Shown here: positions 1 through 7,409 of the stretch, piece by piece
How positions within the stretch are numbered: position 1 is the first letter of the stretch
Layout of the letters: each line of letters starts with the position of its first letter
Source of the DNA: Verrucomicrobiota bacterium
Lineage (GTDB): Bacteria > Verrucomicrobiota > Verrucomicrobiia > Verrucomicrobiales > Verrucomicrobiaceae
Direction: 5' to 3'
NCBI GenBank assembly: GCA_025360015.1
Contig: JANYCZ010000078.1
Span: 1 to 64,000 of the forward strand
Length of the DNA stretch: 64,000 nucleotides
Notes under the pieces: generated by a model
Seen by the model: only the letters and a program-made list of their open reading frames with translations
The model's database searches: none
Told to the model about the DNA's origin: nothing
Program-made: the position numbers and the translations under genes

Positions 1-126
1 TTTTCGTCCTTTTCGTCCTTTTCGTCCTTTTCGTCCTTTTCGTCCTTTTCGTCCTTTTCGTCCTTTTCGTCCTTTTCGTCCTTTTCGTCCTTTTCGTCCT
101 TTTCGTCCTTTTCGTCCTTTTCGTCC
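1..126. repeat. 9-bp tandem repeat, 14 perfect copies
   Basis: Fourteen uninterrupted copies of TTTTCGTCC run from the window edge to base 126, so the array may extend further left. A 9-bp unit keeps frame: read on the minus strand it gives repeating Asp-Glu-Lys or Gly-Arg-Lys, and on the plus strand Phe-Ser-Ser. It could be the end of a gene lying to the left or non-coding satellite DNA; the window cannot decide. There are no spacers, so it is not a CRISPR array. Confidence 0.95.
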
Positions 127-235
127 TTCGGCGCTCTGCCACGCTTTCGTCAGCCTCTTCACGCTTCAGCCCTACCCCCCCCACCTCCCCAGATTGCTGG
201 CTGGACTTCACGCAGCCCTTTGATTATTTTCTCCC

Positions 236-607
236 ATGAGCACCCCTTCGAACGGCAGCCATGATCTGGACATCGCCAAGGTCAATCAGCGCGCCCAGGA
301 GATCGAAAGCAAGCTGCCCAAGCTGAAGCAGGTGTACAAGCAGACCAAGATCATGCTCAGCATGGTCAAAGACTACTGGGCCGGAGCCTACCGCGAGATC
401 CCCTACTGGGCCATCAGCGCCGTTTCACTGGCCCTCCTTTACATCCTCAATCCCGCCGATGTCATCCCAGACGTCCTCGTCGGCGTCGGCTACCTCGACG
501 ACGCCACCGTCGTCGCCTTCTGCTTAAAACTCGTCCAGCACGAACTCGAGCGCTACCAGGAATGGCAAACCACCCAGTCCAAAGCCCCCAAGGTCGTGGA
601 CGTGTGA
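236..607 (+). CDS. DUF1232 (YkvA-type) small membrane protein
   Basis: Short protein of 123 residues. Residues 56-95 carry the DUF1232 hallmark: a hydrophobic helix (about 57-71) running into LNPADVIPDVLVGVGYLDDA (71-90). The first 55 residues are polar and probably helical. The family is common in bacteria, is expected at the membrane, and has no settled biochemical function. The ATG at 236 is taken because the sequence before it is AT-rich and non-coding and the product has normal family length. The gene stands alone, between the left-edge satellite and a hairpin-rich gap. Confidence 0.85.
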   Translation: MSTPSNGSHDLDIAKVNQRAQEIESKLPKLKQVYKQTKIMLSMVKDYWAGAYREIPYWAISAVSLALLYILNPADVIPDVLVGVGYLDDATVVAFCLKLVQHELERYQEWQTTQSKAPKVVDV

Positions 608-738
608 TCACCTCATCCTGCGTCACACTCTGAACCGTCCTCGTCCTCGATCTTACCGCTCCGTTCCACCACAGACCCTGCAGGGTTATAGCGTTTTCCA
701 AAACGGATTTCCGGAAAGCGGCGCGTGGCGACGCTGGA

Positions 739-762
739 GGGCGCTTGAAGTATCAAGCGCCC
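739..762. repeat. perfect 10-bp-arm hairpin
   Basis: Arms GGGCGCTTGA (739-748) and TCAAGCGCCC (753-762) pair perfectly around the loop AGTA. It sits in the 608-1005 gap, which holds no credible gene. There is no T-run after either arm, so a simple intrinsic terminator is unlikely. It belongs with the other short perfect hairpins spread through the non-coding parts of this window. Confidence 0.8.
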
Positions 763-787
763 TACCTCGCGCCGGGCGCGTGCATGC

Positions 788-830
788 CCAGCGCTGGTAG
801 GGCTGGCTGTCCTCAGCCAGCCGCCGTCGA
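788..830. repeat. interspersed hairpin element, TCCT-loop type, copy 1
   Basis: The palindrome CCAGCGCTGG (788-797) is followed by TAG and a perfect hairpin with arms GGCTGGCTG (801-809) and CAGCCAGCC (814-822) around TCCT, then GCCGTCG. The same arrangement recurs at 11737-11779 with different but still complementary arms, so base pairing is preserved while sequence changes. Confidence 0.85.
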
Positions 831-943
831 AGCCCATGATCTTCGAGCAAGAAACAACCTGCTAAACGGAAATGAGTTTTGCGAACCGCTATACCACCAG
901 TTCGCAGTCCACTTCTCAGGAAGGCCCTCGCCCTTCCGTAGCC

Positions 944-980
944 AAAAAAAAACCGCCATGCAGCAGCGCTGCACGGCGGT
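944..980 (-). terminator. Rho-independent terminator of the 3757-1006 operon
   Basis: On the minus strand, 25 bases after the stop codon of the lipoprotein gene, a 13-bp stem (952-964 with 968-980, one mismatch) with an AGC loop runs into a run of nine T residues (944-952 read on that strand). This is the usual layout of an intrinsic terminator and closes the operon. Confidence 0.9.
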
Positions 981-1005
981 CATAATTCAATCGAGTCGCC
1001 CCGCC

Positions 1006-1737
1006 TTACTTCGCAGGCGTGCCAAAAACCTCAACTTCGCAGTAGTGGTTCATGTCGTTGCTCGTGTTGCCATTGCTCCACAGGCGCACGTAGCGGGCCT
1101 TGATGCCCTTGGCGTCAATGACGCGGCCATGATTGGTTTCGACATACGCTGGATCAGCGCCCTTGCCCATGCCGGAGGAGTCATCATGGTCAGAGTTCCA
1201 CAGGCTGGTCACACCCGTCTTGAACTCAGGATCATCAGACACCTGCACTTCCACGTCGATGTAGGCCTGCGCCTGCTTGTGGTAGTGCCACATCGCGATC
1301 TTGTAGATGTTCGCCTCTGCACCGAGGTCGATCTGTACCCACTGCTTGCCGGGCATCAGCTCCACAAAGGAACCGTCTGCACCGTCGGCATCGCCGTCGG
1401 TCACGAGGGTGAGATCACCAATGATCGGAGCCGCGTCAGAGCTGGTGACCTTCTTGCCCTTGGCAAGATTGGTCGTGCCTTTTGGCACCATGATGGACTT
1501 CACCACCTTGCTCGGATCTGCCTTCTCAAGGTTAGGCAGTTCAGCAGGCACCGGCGTGCCGATGAACATGGGCTTCGGGAACTCAAGCTTGATTTCTTCG
1601 AGGTCGCCAGCAGGCACAGCAGGTGCCGTGGAGGCAGCGGCAGGAGCAGCGCCGGCTTTCGATTCTTCTTTCTTGCCGCAGGAAGCAAGGGTGAGCGCGA
1701 GCGCGAGGCCCGTGAGGATGTGGAGGGTGTTTTTCAT
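1006..1737 (-). CDS. lipoprotein with F5/8 type C (discoidin-like) domain
   Basis: Predicted lipoprotein of 243 residues. The ATG at 1737 is chosen because it opens a lipoprotein signal (MKNTLHILTG and onward) ending in the lipobox LASC with Cys20; the open frame extends upstream only as overlap with the neighbouring gene. An Ala/Pro-rich linker follows, and about residues 95-243 look like a discoidin (F5/8 type C) beta-sandwich, a fold often used to bind carbohydrates. It is the last gene of a three-gene minus-strand operon, 25 bp behind a Gfo/Idh/MocA oxidoreductase and just before a strong terminator. Carbohydrate binding at the periplasmic or outer face is inference from fold and context. 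Confidence 0.8.
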   Translation of the reverse strand: MKNTLHILTGLALALTLASCGKKEESKAGAAPAAASTAPAVPAGDLEEIKLEFPKPMFIGTPVPAELPNLEKADPSKVVKSIMVPKGTTNLAKGKKVTSSDAAPIIGDLTLVTDGDADGADGSFVELMPGKQWVQIDLGAEANIYKIAMWHYHKQAQAYIDVEVQVSDDPEFKTGVTSLWNSDHDDSSGMGKGADPAYVETNHGRVIDAKGIKARYVRLWSNGNTSNDMNHYCEVEVFGTPAK

Positions 1738-1762
1738 GGGAGACTGGGTTGGTTGCAAAAGA

Positions 1763-3223
1763 TTAGGCTTGGAAGTCTTCAGGCTTGAAGATGTATTTGC
1801 CGCCGGCTTCCTTGGCCTCATAGGCCTTGAGCACGGTGACGCAGGACTTGAAGGCTGCCTCCACATTGCAGGTGAGATGCGCAGGATTCTTCGTCTGCAC
1901 CGCCTCAATAAAGTTCTGCACATGAGGTGTATGCGGCTTGACCTTGAGCTTCACCGCCAGCTCCCATTGCGCCAGCGCCTTGCTCTCGCGCACGTCAGCC
2001 ACGCTTACGGCACCGTAGGACGGCGGCTTCGGCTTCTCCCAGTCACGCGGATGCTCCCAGAATTTGTTCTTCGCCTTGTCCGCAGCCTTCATGATAGGCG
2101 GGTGGTCACCCTGGGAGAACTCTTCCCAGTCCTGGCCAGGTTCTGCGTAGAGCTGGTTGCCATTCGTATCGAGTTCAGAAATGATCGCAGTGCCTTGGAT
2201 GCCCATGTGCTTTTCATACGCACCCTGGGAGCCCGTCGTCGTGAGCACCTGGTAGTAGGCGCGCAGCGCTCCTTGTGCCGTCTTGAATTCGTAGATGCAC
2301 ATCATGTTGTCCGGCAGCTCAAATTTCGGGCGGCCGTTGGTGCCGTCGAAATAATCCACACCGCCGGAGGCGATGACGGACACTGGCGTGGACTCATACA
2401 TCCAGTTGAACATGTCGATCTGGTGCGCGCCCAGATCGGACAGCGGACCAGCTCCATACTTGGAGAAGAATCGCCAGTTACGGTACTCTTCCAGGCTGTT
2501 GTAGCCGTGTTTGGTCAGCACTTCCTGGGAAATGTCATAGCCCTTCACCGCACCCTGCGGCGCGCTGCCGGACACACCACGGTTCCACTGCGCATACGCA
2601 TGGGTGATGCGGCCCAGCATCTTGCCCGGCTTGATGATGTTGTCGCGCAGGTTGAGGTAACGAGGATTGGAATGTCGCTGATGACCGATCTGGAAAATGC
2701 CAGGATTGGCTTTTCCCGCGCGCACCATGTCGCGTGCACCTTCGATCGTGTTGCTCATCATCTTCTCGCAGTACACATGCTTGCCCTTTTCCAGGCAGAG
2801 ACGCGAATACGGCGCATGCATGAAGTCAGGTGTCGCGATGAAGACAGCTTCAATCGAGGGCTCCTTGTCCAGCATCTCGTTGATGTCTTCATAGACTTTG
2901 ATCTCACCTTCGATCTGGTGCTTGTTTTCACCCAGGAACCCACCACGCGTCTTGGCGATGGAGAATTTCCAGATGTCACACATCGCCACCCACTGGATGC
3001 CGGGTACGTCTTTGGAGGCCACGCGCAGCGCATTGCCCTGCGCACCGCAGCCAACGAGCGCGCACTTGATCGTGCGGCCTTTTTCAGTTGCTTGGGCGAT
3101 CGCGCTCTTGCTGGTCGCGAGGTAGATGCCACTGCTCGTCAGAGCACTGGTGCGGAGGAAGCCGCGGCGGTCCATGAAGCGGGACAGCGGCGCTGGGGAG
3201 GAGGATAGAGGCTGGGAATTCAT
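1763..3223 (-). CDS. Tat-exported Gfo/Idh/MocA family oxidoreductase
   Basis: NAD(P)-dependent sugar or polyol oxidoreductase family, 486 residues. A twin-arginine signal is visible (DRRGFLRT, residues 18-25, then a hydrophobic stretch to about 44), so the folded enzyme is probably exported. The Rossmann motif VGCGAQGNA lies at 57-65. Glu153-Lys154 matches the EKP motif of the family, here EKM. Asp263 and His267 (DLGAHQID) match the catalytic region. Start could also be Met17, immediately before the Tat motif. It lies 51 bp behind a DoxX-like gene and 25 bp ahead of a discoidin-like lipoprotein gene, as expected for a periplasmic carbohydrate-modifying unit. The substrate cannot be read from the sequence. 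Confidence 0.9.
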   Translation of the reverse strand: MNSQPLSSSPAPLSRFMDRRGFLRTSALTSSGIYLATSKSAIAQATEKGRTIKCALVGCGAQGNALRVASKDVPGIQWVAMCDIWKFSIAKTRGGFLGENKHQIEGEIKVYEDINEMLDKEPSIEAVFIATPDFMHAPYSRLCLEKGKHVYCEKMMSNTIEGARDMVRAGKANPGIFQIGHQRHSNPRYLNLRDNIIKPGKMLGRITHAYAQWNRGVSGSAPQGAVKGYDISQEVLTKHGYNSLEEYRNWRFFSKYGAGPLSDLGAHQIDMFNWMYESTPVSVIASGGVDYFDGTNGRPKFELPDNMMCIYEFKTAQGALRAYYQVLTTTGSQGAYEKHMGIQGTAIISELDTNGNQLYAEPGQDWEEFSQGDHPPIMKAADKAKNKFWEHPRDWEKPKPPSYGAVSVADVRESKALAQWELAVKLKVKPHTPHVQNFIEAVQTKNPAHLTCNVEAAFKSCVTVLKAYEAKEAGGKYIFKPEDFQA

Positions 3224-3274
3224 AGGTGCAGTCAGGCGCGTGGGTTCACTGCCGTGTACGACATGACGTCGCTG

Positions 3275-3757
3275 TTATGCCTTTTTGCGGGCAAGGAAGC
3301 CGTCGATCGAAAAATTCTTCGCCTTTGCGGTCACCAGCGCTGCCGCCACGATCAAAATCGAAAGACCGATGTTGCTCACCACTTCCGTGTCATCCGGCAG
3401 CGAGGCCAGGCCAAATCCCAGCGCCAGGAACACCAGCCCGGCGGCGAAAAGCCCGAGCTCGGTGAAGAGACCAATGGCGACCCAGATGCCCACCGGCACC
3501 AGGATGTAGCCGATCACAGCAGCAAAGCCGGTGGCCGCAGACTCAGGCATGAAGCTGTTGTCCGTCATCAGTTTGGCCAGCGGGCCGGTCTTCTTCGCAT
3601 AGTTGTCGATGCCAAAGCTCACCGTCGGTCCGTTACCCCAGCGAAATTTGTCGAGGCCCGCCATGAACAGGCGCATGCCAACCCAAAGACGGAGCAAAAG
3701 ATGGGCAAAAGCATAGCCGCAGCAGTTGCTGCATTTGGAGGTAGAAGAGTCGGACAT
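3275..3757 (-). CDS. DoxX-like integral membrane protein
   Basis: A 160-residue membrane protein with about four hydrophobic segments and the early stretch LLLRLWVGMRLFMAGLDKFR, typical of DoxX/DoxD-like proteins. The start at 3757 (MSDSSTSKCSNCCGY) is preferred to an upstream in-frame ATG at 3826, because the extra 23 residues are polar, atypical and overlap the promoter region. The short Cys-containing N-terminus (Cys9, Cys12, Cys13) is unusual and could bind metal or form disulfides. First gene of the operon 3757-1006. DoxX-like proteins are often linked to redox systems; a role with the exported oxidoreductase downstream is inference. Confidence 0.75.
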   Translation of the reverse strand: MSDSSTSKCSNCCGYAFAHLLLRLWVGMRLFMAGLDKFRWGNGPTVSFGIDNYAKKTGPLAKLMTDNSFMPESAATGFAAVIGYILVPVGIWVAIGLFTELGLFAAGLVFLALGFGLASLPDDTEVVSNIGLSILIVAAALVTAKAKNFSIDGFLARKKA

Positions 3758-4014
3758 GGATGGGGTCAGGTTGGCTGGTTGAAGTGAGGCGTCGATTCTG
3801 AACCGATGCCCTTGGAAATCCAGCAAAATTTAGGACGTACATACTTCACAGATATAAACGACCACAATGTGGAAAAGGCTGGACTGCTTTGGTTTCAACT
3901 GCGGAGATTTTCTCGCAGTCGGGTGCCGATTCAGGGGCTTCCCTGTTCACCGGGCTTGCCATTCCGGGCATCCCCGCTTAAAAAAGGTCGCTTAATTCAT
4001 CCTTACTCACTCTT

Positions 4015-4470
4015 ATGAGCTCCCTCTCATCTCCCAAGCTTCCCGCCCAAGGCATCCTCGAACCCCTTGGTGATGAGGACCGCGACATCCTCAGCGGCTA
4101 CGGCGAATTCCTCCCCGTCCAGCCCGGCCAGCACCTCATCGAGGAAGGCCAGCAACAAAACAGCCTCTTCTTCGTCGTCTCCGGCAAGTTCCACGCCACC
4201 GCCATGCGCGGCGGGCACAAGGTGCTCCTCGGCTCCATCCAAAAAGGCGAAACGATTGGCGAAATCAATCTCCTCGATCCCAACGTCGCCAGCGCCAGCG
4301 TCACCGCCGTCGAATTTTCCCAAGTCTGGCGCATCGATGGCGAGACCCTCGAAAGCTACATCAACGAGTACCCGCGCGCTGCCGCCTGGCTGCTCATTGG
4401 TGTCGGTCGCACCATTTCCACGCGCCTCCGCGCGGTGAATGAAAAGATCGCCGCCTTCTACAGCGCCTGA
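4015..4470 (+). CDS. cyclic nucleotide-binding domain protein
   Basis: A 151-residue stand-alone cNMP-binding domain. The beta-roll pattern is clear (LPVQPGQHLIEEGQQQNSLFFVVSGKF), followed by the phosphate-binding-cassette-like GETIGEINLL. There is no DNA-binding helix-turn-helix behind it, so it is not a complete Crp-type regulator. Such single-domain proteins may act as small ligand sensors or bind a partner, but no partner gene is evident. The first gene rightward after the 3757-1006 operon. Confidence 0.8.
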   Translation: MSSLSSPKLPAQGILEPLGDEDRDILSGYGEFLPVQPGQHLIEEGQQQNSLFFVVSGKFHATAMRGGHKVLLGSIQKGETIGEINLLDPNVASASVTAVEFSQVWRIDGETLESYINEYPRAAAWLLIGVGRTISTRLRAVNEKIAAFYSA

Positions 4471-4481
4471 TTCATGCCTCT

Positions 4482-4530
4482 AAGGCGGATTGTTTGGCGC
4501 TGGGATGATTCCTGCGTTGCAGTCCGCCTT
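4482..4530. terminator. possible terminator or palindrome after the cNMP-domain gene
   Basis: Arms AAGGCGGA (4482-4489) and TCCGCCTT (4523-4530) are perfectly complementary across 33 bases, between the stop of the cNMP-domain gene and the start of the DUF3307 gene. The loop is long and the T-run short, so termination is only a possibility. Confidence 0.35.
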
Positions 4531-4535
4531 TCACG

Positions 4536-4934
4536 ATGGAAAATTTCCGCATGTCTGGGTTGCTGCCATTTCCTCCGCACACTTTACTGGAAGCCATCCA
4601 GGTTGTTTTCCTCCTGTTTGCCGGCCATGCGCTGATGGACTACCCCATGCAGGGTGAGTTCCTCTCCACCTGCAAAAACCGCCACCTCCTCCACAAGCTG
4701 CAGGACCCCTCCCGTCCCGTGCAGATCTGGCCTTGGTGCCTGACCTCTCACTGCCTCCTCCACGCCGCTGCAGTCTGGGCCATCACCGGCTGCTTCATCC
4801 TCTGCTTCATCGAGTTCGTCCTCCACTGGCTCATCGACTTCGCCAAGTGCGAAAACAAGACCACCTTCGTTCAGGATCAGGCCCTGCACTTCATCTGCAA
4901 AATCGCCTACGTCATCGCCGCGATGCTGTACTAA
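4536..4934 (+). CDS. DUF3307 family membrane protein
   Basis: A 132-residue membrane protein. Residues 20-60 show the DUF3307 pattern: a hydrophobic helix, then GHALMDYPMQGEFLSTCKNR. Two further membrane helices follow (about 75-105 and 115-132), the second beginning around LHWLIDFAKCENK. The family function is unknown. Met6 at 4551 is an alternative start. A palindromic heptamer array separates it from the next gene, so co-transcription is uncertain. Confidence 0.75.
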   Translation: MENFRMSGLLPFPPHTLLEAIQVVFLLFAGHALMDYPMQGEFLSTCKNRHLLHKLQDPSRPVQIWPWCLTSHCLLHAAAVWAITGCFILCFIEFVLHWLIDFAKCENKTTFVQDQALHFICKIAYVIAAMLY

Positions 4935-4939
4935 AGTGC

Positions 4940-5023
4940 CAAGTTCAAGGTTCCAAGTTACCCCTGCGCGACGATTCATCCTCGGCACAACTTGAAACTT
5001 GAAACCTTAAACTTGTAACTCTC
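4940..5023. repeat. heptamer array with 20-bp inverted arms
   Basis: Two copies of AACTTGA (4989-5002) are followed by AACCTTA, AACTTGT and AACTCTC, all in register at 7 bp. The segment 4996-5015 is the reverse complement of 4940-4959 at 18 of 20 positions, so the whole can form a stem with a 36-base loop. It fills the gap between DUF3307 and the phosphodiesterase-like gene and ends five bases before that gene's ATG. Confidence 0.8.
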
Positions 5024-5027
5024 CGCC

Positions 5028-6428
5028 ATGCAGCGCACCGCCATCCTGAACGTCGTCGGCCTCACCACGCGGCTCATTGGCGAGCACACCCCGGCGATCC
5101 GTGCCTTCATTGAGCGCAATCGCTCCACGCTCATCGAGCCCGTCCTGCCCGCCGTCACCTGCACCGCCCAGGCCACCTACCTCACCGGCAGGCTCGCCCG
5201 CGACCACGGTGTCGTCGCCAATGGCTGGTATGACCGCGACTACGCTGAGCACCGCTTCTGGAAGCAGCCCGAGCAGCTCATGCACGGCGAAAAACTCTGG
5301 GAAGCCCTCCGCCGTGTCGATCCGCAGTTCACCTGCGCCAAGCTCTTCTGGTGGTTCAACATGTACTCCACTGCGGACATCTCCATCACCCCGCGCCCGC
5401 TCTATCCCGCCGATGGCCGCAAAGTCTTCGACATCCACACGCACCCGATGCCCCTGCGGGATCGCATCAAAAAAGACCTCGGCCCCTTTCCCTTCCGCCA
5501 CTTCTGGGGCCCAGGCTCAGACATCAAATCCTCCATCTGGATCGCCGAAAGCGCCAAGTGGATCGAGGAAAAACACTGGCCCGGCCTCTCCCTCGTTTAC
5601 CTCCCGCATCTCGACTACAACCTCCAGCGCGTCGGCATCGACATGGAGAAAATCCGCTTCGACCTCCGTCAGATCGACAACGTCGTCGGCGATCTCATCC
5701 GCTTCTACGAAACGCGCAACATCAAGGTCGTCCTCCTCTCCGAATACGGCATCACCAACGTCGAGCAGCCCGTCCACCTGAACCGCGTCTTCCGCGAGAA
5801 GGGCTGGCTCAACATCAAAGACGAACTCGGTCGCGAAACCCTCGACCTCGGTGGCTCGAAAGCCTTCGCCATCGCCGACCACCAGATCGCCCACATCTAT
5901 CTCAACGATCCCAGCATCCTCGCCAACGTGCGCGCGGCCCTCGAAGCCACCCCCGGCGTCGCCCAAGTCCTCGGCAAGATGGAAAAACACCTCTTTGGCC
6001 TCAATCACGAGCGCAGCGGCGACCTCATCGCCGTCGCCGACGCCAAGAGCTGGTTCACCTACTACTACTGGCAGGACGACCGCAAAGCCCCCGACTTCGC
6101 CCGCTGCGTGGACATTCACCGCAAATGCGGCTACGACCCCGCCGAGCTTTTCCTCGATCCCGCCATCAAATGGCCCAAGCTCAAGATCGGCTCCAAGCTC
6201 GCCAAAAAAGCCCTCGGCCAGCGCATGCTCATGGACGTCATACCTCTCGACGCCACCCTCGTCAAAGGCTCCCACGGCCGCATCCCCGAAGACCGCGCCG
6301 ACTGGCCCGTCCTCATCGGCGACTTCGATCAGCTCCCCCGCACCGGCATCCTCTCCGCCCACGAAGTCTGCAACCACCTCTTCCGCCTCTGCTCCAGCGG
6401 CAACGGGTATGCCGGCGTGTCGCGCTGA
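5028..6428 (+). CDS. alkaline phosphatase superfamily (nucleotide pyrophosphatase-like) protein
   Basis: A 466-residue member of the type I phosphodiesterase/nucleotide pyrophosphatase branch of the alkaline phosphatase superfamily. There is no signal peptide, so it is probably cytoplasmic. PAVTCTAQATYLTG (residues 41-54) contains the expected nucleophile, probably Thr44. Later metal-site motifs deviate from the textbook forms: LDYNLQRVG stands where DxxGHxxG is expected, and SEYGIT replaces SDHGM. KGSHGRIPED near the C-terminus supplies a late His. These changes look like a coherent subfamily rather than decay, but substrate and metal use cannot be assumed from classical NPP enzymes. Confidence 0.8.
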   Translation: MQRTAILNVVGLTTRLIGEHTPAIRAFIERNRSTLIEPVLPAVTCTAQATYLTGRLARDHGVVANGWYDRDYAEHRFWKQPEQLMHGEKLWEALRRVDPQFTCAKLFWWFNMYSTADISITPRPLYPADGRKVFDIHTHPMPLRDRIKKDLGPFPFRHFWGPGSDIKSSIWIAESAKWIEEKHWPGLSLVYLPHLDYNLQRVGIDMEKIRFDLRQIDNVVGDLIRFYETRNIKVVLLSEYGITNVEQPVHLNRVFREKGWLNIKDELGRETLDLGGSKAFAIADHQIAHIYLNDPSILANVRAALEATPGVAQVLGKMEKHLFGLNHERSGDLIAVADAKSWFTYYYWQDDRKAPDFARCVDIHRKCGYDPAELFLDPAIKWPKLKIGSKLAKKALGQRMLMDVIPLDATLVKGSHGRIPEDRADWPVLIGDFDQLPRTGILSAHEVCNHLFRLCSSGNGYAGVSR

Positions 6429-6471
6429 TTGCTTGCTTTCTGTGGGCGGACTGAATTAGTCTCATGGAACC

Positions 6472-6882
6472 ATGAGATCACGGTTCCCCTTGATTCAAGT
6501 CATCCTGCTGTTTGCAGCCAGCGTCTGCCATTCGACTGATCCTTTCATCGTTCCCGACGTTCATTACGAAGACCTGCCGGGCACATGGACTGCCAGCCTT
6601 GGAAATATCAGGAACACAATCACCTTTGATGCCAACAATACTTTCTCTGGTATCACTTCTGTGGATGGCAAAGTCACTGATCGTTACGAGGGTCAATGGG
6701 AGATCAAAACACCATACATAGGCCCCTTCGAACTGATTTGGCGCTACTCAAAATCAAACAGCGTTCCCATCGGAACTGTGGATCATGATACGATTGAGAC
6801 TTTAAACAAAAAGCTGCTTGTGATTTGGAGCAAAAACAAAGTGCGGCGCACCTACCAGCGAGTTGTTCCTGCAATAAAATGA
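6472..6882 (+). CDS. small exported protein, unknown function
   Basis: A 136-residue protein with a signal peptide (MRSRFPLIQVILLFAASVCHS). The mature part begins with DLPGTWTASLGNIRNTITFDANNTF and continues in short alternating beta-strands, reminiscent of small lipocalin-like beta-barrels that start with a G-x-W motif; this resemblance is weak and not proof of family. Base composition is more AT-rich than in the neighbours, which may indicate recent acquisition. No operon partner is evident. Confidence 0.65.
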   Translation: MRSRFPLIQVILLFAASVCHSTDPFIVPDVHYEDLPGTWTASLGNIRNTITFDANNTFSGITSVDGKVTDRYEGQWEIKTPYIGPFELIWRYSKSNSVPIGTVDHDTIETLNKKLLVIWSKNKVRRTYQRVVPAIK

Positions 6883-6988
6883 GCGCGCTCCAGGTGTCCT
6901 GTCGAGTCTTGCACTTTAGCCTGACATGCTGGCCATATTTCCACACATCGCGAGATTCATCGCCACAACCTTCATGCCTGCCGGTCTT

Positions 6989-7118
6989 GAAGGCCAACGG
7001 CCTTCCGTAATTTAGCCCAGGGGTGCCGAGCCTTTAGCGAGTGCTCCCCTGGGTATGAAGTCAAACGACCGGGAAGCAAACCCAGCACTCCTCTACACAC
7101 CACGCTCACCAGCAGCGT
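6989..7118. repeat. hairpin plus 106-bp folded element, copy 1
   Basis: A perfect hairpin (GAAGGCC and GGCCTTC around AAC, 6989-7005) precedes the element core. The core opens with arms CCCAGGGG (7016-7023) and CCCCTGGG (7046-7053), continues with CCGGGAAGCAAACCCAGC and ends with CACCAGCAGCGT (7107-7118). Three further copies occur at 23903, 25044 and 26239. It occupies most of the 6883-7193 gap, where no gene is seen. Confidence 0.8.
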
Positions 7119-7193
7119 TTGCAACAAGCTCCGCCACGCACCTGCCGCGTTCGAAAATACCCATCACCGATCACCTGACCCTCTGCCCACCGC

Positions 7194-7394
7194 TCACCCC
7201 CCCGCCGTGATCTGCACCACCTCGATCACATCCCCATCATTCACTGGCGCCGCATCAATCTCCCTCGGCAGCAGCGCGATCTGATTCTGCTCCACCACGA
7301 CCGGCTTCCCGCCGAGTCCAATCATCTCCAGCAATGAGCGCACCGTCTGCGGCCCATCCAGTTCACGTTTCTCTCCGTTCAAAGTAATCTTCAT
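7194..7394 (-). CDS. thiS: ThiS sulfur carrier protein
   Basis: A 66-residue beta-grasp protein ending in the essential Gly-Gly (VVQITAGG). It matches ThiS in length and pattern (MKITLNGEKRELDG at the start, IALLPREI in the middle). In thiamine biosynthesis its C-terminus is adenylated and converted to a thiocarboxylate that supplies sulfur for the thiazole. It lies 15 bp behind thiH, so the two are almost certainly co-transcribed. The partner genes thiG and thiF are not in this window. Confidence 0.9.
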   Translation of the reverse strand: MKITLNGEKRELDGPQTVRSLLEMIGLGGKPVVVEQNQIALLPREIDAAPVNDGDVIEVVQITAGG

Positions 7395-7409
7395 GTCAAA
7401 GTCGTCGGT

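Noticed and set aside
1-126. CRISPR-like array
   Set aside because: Units are directly joined with no spacers, and no cas gene is present.
745-3208. Long plus-strand frames opposite the Gfo/Idh operon
   Set aside because: Antisense shadows created by high GC at codon third positions.
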